From assembly GCA_025463565.1 (NCBI GenBank), contig JAODAT010000029.1:1-38255 (forward strand): a stretch of 38,255 bases of DNA, in the 5' to 3' direction. Source of the DNA: Microbacteriaceae bacterium. GTDB lineage: Bacteria > Actinomycetota > Actinomycetes > Actinomycetales > Microbacteriaceae. A program made the position numbers and the translations under genes. The notes beneath the pieces were generated by a model that saw only the letters and a list, made by a program, of their open reading frames with translations, searched no databases and was not told where the DNA came from. Positions 17,101 through 23,679 of the stretch are shown piece after piece; the first letter of the stretch is position 1, and every line of letters starts with the position of its first letter.

Positions 17101-20068
17101 GGCGGGCGGTGACATCGTCCTCGACGGCGACCGGGTTGCGGGCCCCATCGAGCTTTGGTGCGATTCCCACGCGCACGATGCCGGTGGCGCGGGCACCCAG
17201 TGCGTCGACCACTGTGTAGGTGAAACTGTCGGTGCCCGCCGAGTAGTCACCGGCCTGGTAGTCGAGATAGTCCGGTCCGACAGTGGTGACCGACCCCTTC
17301 AACGGGGCCGTCTCCTGCCCGAGCAGCTGCACCGAATCACCGTCCGGGTCGATTCCGGTCAGCGGTATCGGGATACGCACCGTCGCGCCGGCGAGCACCC
17401 GGGCCGTCACCGTCTCCGGCACCGGCGGATTATTGGTTGCGGCGTTCGCCTCGCGCACGGCGATCTTCACCTGCGCCTGGGCGACCTGGCCGTCGGGCCC
17501 AGACACCTGGTACACCGCGGTGAAGTCGCCGGTCTTCTGCGGCGCCAGGTAGCGGAGTTGGTTTCCCGAGGCGAACAGCAGGCCCGATTCGCTCTTCAGG
17601 CCGGTGGAGAGCAGGGGGTCGAGCGTGAGTGCCTCGCCGTCCGGCTGCACGTCGTTGGCGAGCACGGGGATGTCGATCGCGTCGCCCGGCCGCACGGTGA
17701 CCGAGTCGTCGTTCGCGATCGGCGGCTGCAACTTCGCCGGCGGCGGGATCTGCACGACGGTGATCACGCCGTCCGCCTCGGCCAGGCCATTGGTGATGTG
17801 GTAATTGAAACTGACCGGCCCGTTGTCGAGCGGCGCGGTGAGCGTGACCTGCACGGTACGGTCCTCGAGCACGACCGCACGAACACCGGAGTTCGCCGCG
17901 ATGTTGAAGACGCCGGTGACGAGCAGCACTCCGCCGGCGGGATCGATATCCGTCGACGCGACATCGATGCTCTGGCTGCTGAGCGTGTGCACGAAGATCG
18001 TCTTGGGGATGGTGATCGGCTTGGTGTTCGCGTCCGGCGGCGCTGCGACATCAACTCGCACCTCGCCGTTGGCGGTCTCACTCCCGTCGTTGACGACATA
18101 GTCGAGGTAGTGCGTGCCCGTCTCGCTGCTGGTGAAGGTGAAGGTGCCGGCCTCGAGGCTGGCCGTGATGTCGACTCCCGACTTCGCGGGCACACTGGCG
18201 AGGCGCAGGGCTCCCGTGCCGCCGCGCACATGGTCCAGCGGCGAGATGGTGACCTCCTGGCCCGCATAGACCTGCACCTCGAACGGGTCGGCGATGATCG
18301 GCACCTGCCCTGCCGGCTTGACGGTGACGTTGAGGCTACCGGTGCCTTCGGCCCTGCCGTCCGACACCACAAGGGTCACGGCCCTGAGCGAGCTCGAGGC
18401 GTTGCCCTCGGTGAACACCACACTGCCCTCTGGCTTGTAGGTGACCGTATCGGGCGCGGCGGTGGATGCCCCGGCCAGATAGAAGGCGTCGCCATCGGGG
18501 TCCACCCAGTCGCCAAGTACCGACGTGGTCACGCGCCCACCCTGGGCGACCAGTGTCTTGGTCTGGCGCACCTGTACGGGCGGGGAGTTCTCGGTGGGCA
18601 GGCGCACGGCTACTGTGACAGTTGCGCTGGCCGTGCCACCACGACCGTCGGATATCGTGTACCCGAAGCTCAGCGATCCGCTGGCTGTCGACGCCAGGGT
18701 GAGTTGAAGCTGCTGCCCGTTGTTGATGATGTCCAGGTGCCCGACCGCCGTGTCGATCGGCGTGAACGACGAAATCACGATTACGTCACCGTTCGCGTCG
18801 TAGTCGTTGAGCAGCACCGGCAGAACGCTCGTGCGGGATGGCCTGGCGCCGAACGAGTCATTGACCGCCACCGGCGGCACCTGCGTCTTCTCGTACTGCG
18901 GAGGGGTGTCTTCGGAGTTGTCCTCGACCTGCTGCTGGTCTTTTCGCACCGAGATGAGGTCAGACCAGTTGTCGATGTACTGTCCCGACTGCTGTACTGC
19001 CCAGGTGCCGCCGCCGCGCGGGTCGTTCAGCACGACGGTGTTGCCATTCGCCACGAAGGTCATTCGAGTGGCAAGGGCCGGGATCTTGTCGAGGGTGAGC
19101 GAGACCGATGCGCTGCCGATGCAGTGGCGCCAGGCGGTGCCGTCACTCCAGGCCGCGTAGCTGCAGTCATCGACGACGATGGGCGGAATCGCCGTGCCGG
19201 AGTGGCCGGACTCCAGGGTGCTGATCGCGCCGCCGCTGAGGGGGACGTCGAGAAGGCCTCCCGAGTAGCCGACGAGCACGCTCGAACCGTCGGTGGTCGG
19301 CTGTTGCAGCACGGGAGCGCTGTTCGCCGGCATCTTTCCGGAGAGAGACACCGTGCCGGATGGCGTGTCCATCATGCGTGCCGACTGGTCGAGCAGCACC
19401 CACTGGCCGCCCACCGAGGTGATCGAGATGCCGGTCTTCGACGACGAGAAGCGGGCAGAGGACGTCTCGGCGACGGCGTCGGAGTGCGCGGCATCGACGC
19501 GATAGACCTCCTTCGCCGAAGCGGAGTAGACGAAGAGCATGCCGTCGGGCGTGACGCTCGCCACGGTGTCGGCACCGAGGCTGAGGGTCGGCGTCGATTC
19601 CGCGTCGAACTGGGCGAGGTCCGCCTCGGAGACGATCCAGTACTGGCCGGTACTGGCCGAACCGATCACGACATTGCTGCCGGCGATGAACAGCTCGGGA
19701 TCAGCGGGCGGCAGCGGCACGCTGTCGAGGATGGCGGAAGTCGCCGGGTCGACGATGTCGACCTTGGCGTTGCTGCGGTCGAACAGCAGCACGGTGGCGC
19801 CCTGCTGCACGACATCCAGCTCGGCGCCGGCGCTCGCCACGACGGTGTTCAATTCCAGCACCTGGGGGTTCGCCCGGCCGATGACCTGGGAGGCGCCGTT
19901 CGCCACCCACACCGAGCCGTCGTCGAGAGTCAGCTTCTGCGCAGCATAACCGGTCGACACGACGGCGATCGCGACCACCAGGGCCGAGATCACCGCGCCG
20001 CTTGTCACGGCTACGACGAGCGACTTGTGTGTGAGGACCCAGCGCTTCACTGGCCGAAGTCCACGCAT
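14198..20068 (-). CDS. Giant Ig-like / fibronectin type III surface protein (1956 residues)
   Basis: A short cytoplasmic N-terminus is followed by one membrane helix (about 17-40) and about 1900 extracellular residues. Residues 45-385 look like a beta-propeller-like domain. A chain of tandem Ig/cadherin-like repeats (about 394-1475) follows, many with an N-D-x-D-P-D-G type calcium-like motif, for example NDYDANGD, DPDGDAF, ANDVQPDGE, DPDGDSV and NDSDPDGG. Three FN3 domains follow (about 1477-1575, 1577-1668 and 1671-1765), then a C-terminal region of about 190 residues. There is no sortase motif, so it is held by the N-terminal helix. It directly follows the kinase gene, which also has an outer FN3-like domain, so the two may interact. 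The ATG at 20068 overlaps the kinase by 22 bases. GTG at 20050, with a GTGA overlap, is an equally good start. Confidence 0.92.
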   Translation of the reverse strand: MRGLRPVKRWVLTHKSLVVAVTSGAVISALVVAIAVVSTGYAAQKLTLDDGSVWVANGASQVIGRANPQVLELNTVVASAGAELDVVQQGATVLLFDRSNAKVDIVDPATSAILDSVPLPPADPELFIAGSNVVIGSASTGQYWIVSEADLAQFDAESTPTLSLGADTVASVTPDGMLFVYSASAKEVYRVDAAHSDAVAETSSARFSSSKTGISITSVGGQWVLLDQSARMMDTPSGTVSLSGKMPANSAPVLQQPTTDGSSVLVGYSGGLLDVPLSGGAISTLESGHSGTAIPPIVVDDCSYAAWSDGTAWRHCIGSASVSLTLDKIPALATRMTFVANGNTVVLNDPRGGGTWAVQQSGQYIDNWSDLISVRKDQQQVEDNSEDTPPQYEKTQVPPVAVNDSFGARPSRTSVLPVLLNDYDANGDVIVISSFTPIDTAVGHLDIINNGQQLQLTLASTASGSLSFGYTISDGRGGTASATVTVAVRLPTENSPPVQVRQTKTLVAQGGRVTTSVLGDWVDPDGDAFYLAGASTAAPDTVTYKPEGSVVFTEGNASSSLRAVTLVVSDGRAEGTGSLNVTVKPAGQVPIIADPFEVQVYAGQEVTISPLDHVRGGTGALRLASVPAKSGVDITASLEAGTFTFTSSETGTHYLDYVVNDGSETANGEVRVDVAAPPDANTKPITIPKTIFVHTLSSQSIDVASTDIDPAGGVLLVTGVFNIAANSGVRAVVLEDRTVQVTLTAPLDNGPVSFNYHITNGLAEADGVITVVQIPPPAKLQPPIANDDSVTVRPGDAIDIPVLANDVQPDGEALTLDPLLSTGLKSESGLLFASGNQLRYLAPQKTGDFTAVYQVSGPDGQVAQAQVKIAVREANAATNNPPVPETVTARVLAGATVRIPIPLTGIDPDGDSVQLLGQETAPLKGSVTTVGPDYLDYQAGDYSAGTDSFTYTVVDALGARATGIVRVGIAPKLDGARNPVAVEDDVTARPGATVSVQVLANDSDPDGGTLKVVKVEPNSKTIKAVISGDIVKVTPPKTPGRYGLVYTIENTFGGRSSAFISVDVDPNAPRAYPQVTDTVLTLTDVLGQTQINVNVLRNVFFADGPVSGLKVSLLPGYTQSATVTANKRISVRVEAKSQIIPFAVANPDDPKIVSYAFVWVPGLDDALPQLNRKAPPLTVASESELTIDLDKYVIAIGGKNVQLTDTTKVQATHSNGDPLVVNDHTLKFTSADKYFGPASISFEVTDGTSASDPNGHVATLVLPIKVTPRQNQPPAFVGGVIDFEPGSSRSVDLTRLTNYPYPKDVGELNYTVIGALPTGFSYTLTGQTLMLQADSDAEKNSTTSIQLSVSDALATGLAGRIELDVVASSRPLASPAPDTVTVQRGQTASVDVLANDQATNPFPGQPLTVIAIRGLDGNSLPAGVSVSPSADNSHLTVSVDPSAVPGNTSLQYEVADATNDPDRYVWGTVTISVQDKPDPVSGVAVTGFGDRSLTLRWTPGSDNNSPITGYSVMMYDPSLSSLLSTTNCAATVCSITTPGNGQANAIRVRVIAQNALGTSTPVGFGGGATAWSDIIPDAPTGASAAPLDGGLRITWNAVPDPSGGSAVQTYYVSAGGVNTQVDASSCGSTCSVDVNGLSNGVAVSVSISAHNQALPAVAAWNEEDTSGIPAGPPIQSGTPSVSVSNTTISASWDGVFSDNGRAIDGYVALHYLSTDPQPACPTSGFTADTTATFGGLSNDSDYSVVVYARNSQGCSTSTAVQAQTPPGVIDAASFGGPSNHGSLWDATLDAASSGSATFTSDYTFYYMLDDGVEHGPISLGDLLVGDGTQYGNSADHAQLRACHNGVCQLSYSAPISLGVTPVDPQVTGVQFTPNTDPVPANQGTYSWLSWPLGFAGYSAVQYSCDGGFSFSTADTSTPGGSCTVQPLTINPALVIRVTANGGTTYAATYDENGSLQ

Positions 20069-21462
20069 TTCTCGGTGCTGGGCGGGCCGATCTTGCCGTC
20101 CCGGTTGACGGTCACCGTGATGCAGACCTGCTGGCCCTTGCTCGCATCGACGACGTAGCTGGCCGTGCGCTGGATACTGGAGCGCCCGTCACTCGTCGTG
20201 ATCTGGTAGCTGTCGCTCGACTTGATGCCCGGGTCGTCCCAGCTGAACTCGACCGAGCTGCTGGTCGATCGGGCGGTGATGTCGGTCACCTTCGGAATAT
20301 CACCGCTATTGGCTCGGATCAGCACGATCGTGGCGGTCGCGCCGAGCGCGATCACCAGCACCGCCGCAGCGACGAGGCTCCACGCCAGGGCCTGCATTCC
20401 ACGGCTCTGCCGGGGCACGGTGCTCGAACTGCCCGCGCCCACTCCCGCGCTCTGCTTGAGGATCGTGCCAACCCCGCTATAGCTGGAGGCGGACCGCCTG
20501 CGCCGGCGACCTGGTCGAGGGCTGACGGCGCCGCCCGCGCCTCGAATACGGGTGCGATCTTCGAGGTCCGATACGGTCGCGAGCGCCCAGTCGTCCATCG
20601 CGACCTCGATCGGTGTCTGCGGCACACCCAGCTCGGTCTCCACCGCCTGCAGCTCGCGCACCAGCTCGATCACGCTCGCTGGCCGCTGGTCGGGCCGACG
20701 CGACATGGCCTTCTGCAGGATGCGCTCGAGGCTCGGCGGAACATCTGAGCGGCCGATCGGCTGCACCTTCGCGCGGTTGATGCGCGAGATGAGGTCGGCG
20801 GACTTGTTCGAATCCCCCGGCACCTCGAACGGCGAACGCCCGGCGAGCAGCGAATACACCGTGGCGGCGAAAGACCAGACCTCCGACTCGATGCTTCCGG
20901 GGGTCTCGTCCATCAGCACTTCGGGCGCGGACCACGGGATCGACATGCCCACCGATTCCACGGTTTGCGATTCACTCAAAGTTGATGCGATTCCGAAGTC
21001 GGACAGCACCGGATGACCGTACGCGGTGAGCAGGATATTGGACGGCTTGATGTCCCGGTGCAGCACGCCCGCGCGGTGCGCGGTCTCGATCGCGCTTCCG
21101 ATCTTCACGGCGATTCGCAGCACCTCCGGTACCGGCACGCGCTCGCGCCGGTAGCGCTCGCTCAGCGCAGACGAACAGAGTTCCATCACCAGGTAGGGGC
21201 GACCGTCGGCGGACACGCTCGCCTGGTAGACGGTGAGGATCGACGGATGCGCACTCAGCTGGGCCATCAGATTCGCCTCGGCCTGGAACATCTGGCGCAC
21301 CTGGTCGTTGACCATTTCGCTGAGCATCACCTTGACGGCCACCTGCCGTCTTGGCATATTCTGCTCGTACAGGAAGACGTCGGCGAAGCCGCCGGAACCG
21401 AGAACGTGCACGTTCGTGAACCCGGGCAGCACGGGAGGCTGGGATGGCAGACGTCGAGCCAT
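20047..21462 (-). CDS. Membrane Ser/Thr protein kinase with outer FN3-like domain
   Basis: The 471-residue Hanks-type kinase has a glycine loop GSGGFADV (22-29), K44 in VAVKVML, the catalytic loop HRDIKPSN (135-142), SDFG (154-157) and SAPE (178-181). The conserved Asp of helix F is Glu here (E194 in SEVWSF). A juxtamembrane stretch contains DLEDRTRIRG (about 299-308) and a basic run. One membrane helix (about 358-385) leads to an outer FN3-like domain of about 85 residues with two cysteines; PASTA repeats are absent. It should phosphorylate Thr/Ser on the FHA proteins and others in the block, in response to something sensed outside. The ATG at 21462 is chosen over a start 13 codons upstream because AAGGAG stands a few bases before it. 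Confidence 0.95.
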   Translation of the reverse strand: MARRLPSQPPVLPGFTNVHVLGSGGFADVFLYEQNMPRRQVAVKVMLSEMVNDQVRQMFQAEANLMAQLSAHPSILTVYQASVSADGRPYLVMELCSSALSERYRRERVPVPEVLRIAVKIGSAIETAHRAGVLHRDIKPSNILLTAYGHPVLSDFGIASTLSESQTVESVGMSIPWSAPEVLMDETPGSIESEVWSFAATVYSLLAGRSPFEVPGDSNKSADLISRINRAKVQPIGRSDVPPSLERILQKAMSRRPDQRPASVIELVRELQAVETELGVPQTPIEVAMDDWALATVSDLEDRTRIRGAGGAVSPRPGRRRRRSASSYSGVGTILKQSAGVGAGSSSTVPRQSRGMQALAWSLVAAAVLVIALGATATIVLIRANSGDIPKVTDITARSTSSSVEFSWDDPGIKSSDSYQITTSDGRSSIQRTASYVVDASKGQQVCITVTVNRDGKIGPPSTEKCVDFGQ

Positions 21463-21535
21463 CTCGCTCCTTCCCCTACGAAGCCCGGGATAGCTTCGCA
21501 CCCATTCTCAGCGGTCGACGGGCAACCGGTCTCTT

Positions 21536-21541
21536 ATTGTA
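21536..21541 (-). promoter_or_regulatory. Candidate -10 box for the kinase / Ig-protein transcript
   Basis: In the 135-base gap between phosphatase and kinase genes, the minus strand carries TACAAT, five of six matches to the -10 consensus and the best such match in this GC-rich gap. It would give a leader of about 65-70 bases ending in the AAGGAG ribosome site. No good -35 is seen 16-18 bases upstream. This suggests the kinase and following genes can be transcribed separately from the FHA-phosphatase pair. Confidence 0.4.
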
Positions 21542-21597
21542 TGCACGCGCTTCCCGGCGCATGCTGGCGTGTCGTTCGAACTGGGTATCGGCTGTGA

Positions 21598-22446
21598 TCA
21601 GCCTTTCTTCGGCCTGTGAGGGTGCATCGGACGAGGTGCGGTGTCCTCGATATCGAGCAGTCCGCTGCTCTCGACGACATCCACGACGATGGTGCTCACA
21701 TTGTCGCGACCACCTCCGGCGAGCGCTGCGTCGACGAGCGCCTCGGCGGTCGCGAGTGGGCTCAGACCGGCCGCGAGCAGCAGTCGGATGTGCGAATCGT
21801 CGACCTCGCGCGTGAGACCGTCGGAGCAGAGCAGCAGCCTGAGTCCCTTGAGCGCCGGCACCGACCAGAAGTCTGTCCGCGGTTCGGCATTGAATCCGAC
21901 GGCTCGCGTGATCACGTTGCTCTCGGGGTGGGACTCGGCGTCTTCGCGCCGGATGAGCCCCGCGGCCACCAGTTCCTGCACGACCGAGTGGTCGGTCGTC
22001 AGCTGTCGCAGTTCGTTCTGCTCGAACGCGTACACCCGTGAGTCGCCCACATTGAATACGGCCCAGTAGGGGTCGCCGTCGACGACGGTGAGCGCCGCCC
22101 CGGTGACGGTCGTACCGACGCCGAGCGCCTTCTCGTCCGCGGCCTGGCCGATGTCGCCGGTCGCGAGACTCAGTGCGCGCTCAATCGCGTCGACATCCGT
22201 GTAGTCGGCGACGACCGCCTCGGCGAGTCGGGCGACGACCGCGGCGCTGGCGACGTCGCCGGCCGAGTGGCCACCCATACCGTCGGCGATCGCGAACATC
22301 GGCGACTCGGCAATGAGGCTGTCCTCGTTGTGCGCTCGACGGTGGCCGATATCCGTTGACGCGCCCCATGCCAGCACCACACCGACACCCGGCCGTCCCG
22401 GCAGGGACAGTACGCGCTCAGCGGCGTTGCGCCCGATCTCGGTCAT
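21598..22446 (-). CDS. PP2C-family Ser/Thr protein phosphatase
   Basis: The 282-residue cytoplasmic enzyme is a PPM/PP2C phosphatase, expected to remove phosphate from targets of the neighbouring kinase. The metal-site motifs are all present: RAHNEDS (37-43), ADGMGGH (54-60, D55), GDSR (134-137), CSDGL (207-211, D209) and GGRDN (245-249, D248). The short tail after the catalytic domain is Pro/His/Lys-rich and there is no membrane helix. Its ATG overlaps the stop of the upstream FHA gene (ATGA at 22443-22446), so reader and eraser are translationally coupled. Confidence 0.95.
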   Translation of the reverse strand: MTEIGRNAAERVLSLPGRPGVGVVLAWGASTDIGHRRAHNEDSLIAESPMFAIADGMGGHSAGDVASAAVVARLAEAVVADYTDVDAIERALSLATGDIGQAADEKALGVGTTVTGAALTVVDGDPYWAVFNVGDSRVYAFEQNELRQLTTDHSVVQELVAAGLIRREDAESHPESNVITRAVGFNAEPRTDFWSVPALKGLRLLLCSDGLTREVDDSHIRLLLAAGLSPLATAEALVDAALAGGGRDNVSTIVVDVVESSGLLDIEDTAPRPMHPHRPKKG

Positions 22447-23045
22447 GAGTCGCCCTGGTCCGGTTCGGCGATCGGCAGGATCTCGACGATGTTGCCGTCC
22501 CCGATGTCGACGACCGTGCCGGGCGCTGCCACGATCGATTCGCCGCCGCGCAGTTTCACCGGCTCGCGTCCCGGCACGACGACGACCGTCCCGTTCGTGG
22601 ATTTGAGATCGGTAACGATGACGAGAGCGCCCTGTTGGCGGAGTTCGAGATGCGTGCTCGACACCTCGCGAAGCGGTGACGGCACGCGCACCAGGCGGGG
22701 AGGCAGGCCGCTCACAACCCTGGGGAGGCTCGGCTTCCGGCCGATGAACGCCGGGGAGTCCAACGCGATCGGCGCGCTCGCGTTCACGCTGAAGCGATTG
22801 CCGAGCGGGCGCGCAGACGACCGCTCGATCGCGTACGGCTGGGTGGGCACATCGACGGGGCTGAGCCGCGGTGCGACGGGTTCTGGCTCGCGCAGCGCGA
22901 ACAGTGCCTCCTGCGGCACGTCGGCAAACGGTGCGCGTTCCCTGATGATCGTGTCTGACTCGACATCCGAGCCGAGATCCGAGGGGTCGACGGAGACAGG
23001 GCGCTGCGGGCGCAGCACGGTGTCTTCGTTGGACTCGGGCTCCAT
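22443..23045 (-). CDS. FHA domain protein
   Basis: The 200-residue protein has an N-terminal acidic tail, a disordered Pro-rich middle and a C-terminal FHA domain (about 97-193). The FHA part shows IGRKP (101-105), the SSTHLEL segment (129-135) and DLKSTNGT (146-153). The tail contains two similar motifs, NEDTVLR (T9) and ESDTIIR (T32), which look like phosphoacceptor sites, comparable in position to the regulatory threonines of GarA-type proteins. It overlaps the phosphatase start by four bases. The ATG at 23045 is preferred because earlier starts extend into the promoter region of the divergent regulator. The GGAGGT directly before it is too close to be an ideal ribosome site, so GTG 23063 is an alternative. 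Confidence 0.82.
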   Translation of the reverse strand: MEPESNEDTVLRPQRPVSVDPSDLGSDVESDTIIRERAPFADVPQEALFALREPEPVAPRLSPVDVPTQPYAIERSSARPLGNRFSVNASAPIALDSPAFIGRKPSLPRVVSGLPPRLVRVPSPLREVSSTHLELRQQGALVIVTDLKSTNGTVVVVPGREPVKLRGGESIVAAPGTVVDIGDGNIVEILPIAEPDQGDS

Positions 23046-23131
23046 ACCTCCATTGTCCGCCACGCGCGCCGGGAACGGTCGTCCCCGTTCGGGGTTATCC
23101 ACAGGACAAACCACGATCGAGACCACATCCA

Positions 23132-23151
23132 CCGATTCCGTTGTCAATCGG
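23132..23151. promoter_or_regulatory. Candidate Lrp-type operator
   Basis: The intergenic region holds CCGATT, eight bases, then AATCGG, a 6-bp inverted repeat of the size bound by Lrp/AsnC dimers. It includes a TTGTCA (23141-23146) that is repeated 31 bases downstream as the -35 box of the regulator gene (23172-23177). In addition CGATTCCG (23133-23140) is mirrored by CGGAATCG (23163-23170). Spacing of about three helical turns is typical of multi-site Lrp binding. This is prediction only. Confidence 0.35.
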
Positions 23152-23171
23152 CTCCGAAAGTGCGGAATCGC

Positions 23172-23207
23172 TTGTCAGAAGCGTTTCGCACTGCAAGAAT
23201 CGCGATA
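23172..23207 (+). promoter_or_regulatory. Predicted leaderless promoter of the Lrp-type regulator
   Basis: TTGTCA (23172-23177), a 17-base spacer, and AAGAAT (23195-23200) are followed by six bases and the ATG at 23207. Transcription would start on the A of ATG. The -35 matches consensus in five of six positions and the -10 in four of six. There is no ribosome site before the ATG, which agrees with leaderless translation. Confidence 0.55.
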
Positions 23208-23674
23208 TGAGCCCGTCGCGGAAGGCCGTGCAACTTGATGACGTCTCCAAGGCGATCATCGAACAGCTGCAGGCCGATGGCCGGCGCTCGTACGCGGAGA
23301 TCGGAAAAGCGGTGGGGCTCAGCGAGGCCGCCGTTCGGCAGCGGGTGCAGAAGCTCACCGAGTCCGGCGTCATGCAGATCGTTGCCGTGACCGATCCGAT
23401 GCAGCTCGGGTTCTACCGCCAGGCCATGGTCGGCATCCGGGTGGCGGGCGACACGACGGCCGTGGCCGAGGCCCTCGGCGCGCTCCGCGAGGTCGACTAC
23501 GTCGTACTGACCGCGGGCAGCTTCGACATCCTGGCCGAGGTCGTCTGCGAGAACGACGAAGACCTCATCGACCTGCTCAACAAGGAGATCCGGGGAATCC
23601 CGGGGGTGCAGTCAACCGAGACGTTCGTCTATCTCAAACTCCAAAAACAGTTCTACAACTGGGGAACACGGTAA
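23207..23674 (+). CDS. Lrp/AsnC family transcriptional regulator
   Basis: The 155-residue protein has an N-terminal winged helix-turn-helix (LDDVSKAIIEQLQADGRRSY, then IGKAVGLSEAAVRQRVQKL) and a C-terminal RAM/AsnC ligand domain (about 75-150). Members bind amino acids or related amines and regulate the adjacent catabolic genes and themselves. The aminotransferase gene starts five bases after its stop, and an oxidoreductase follows, so it probably controls this amine catabolism unit. An upstream in-frame TTG at 23141 is rejected in favour of the ATG at 23207, which directly precedes the typical N-terminal sequence and matches the predicted transcription start. Confidence 0.93.
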   Translation: MSPSRKAVQLDDVSKAIIEQLQADGRRSYAEIGKAVGLSEAAVRQRVQKLTESGVMQIVAVTDPMQLGFYRQAMVGIRVAGDTTAVAEALGALREVDYVVLTAGSFDILAEVVCENDEDLIDLLNKEIRGIPGVQSTETFVYLKLQKQFYNWGTR

Positions 23675-23679
23675 CGACT

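Noticed and set aside
15854-20158. A 1434-codon open frame on the plus strand, opposite the giant Ig/FN3 gene.
   Set aside because: It has low-complexity Arg/Gly/His/Asp-rich sequence with no recognisable domain, and it mirrors the codon pattern of the real gene. Long antisense frames are expected at this GC content.
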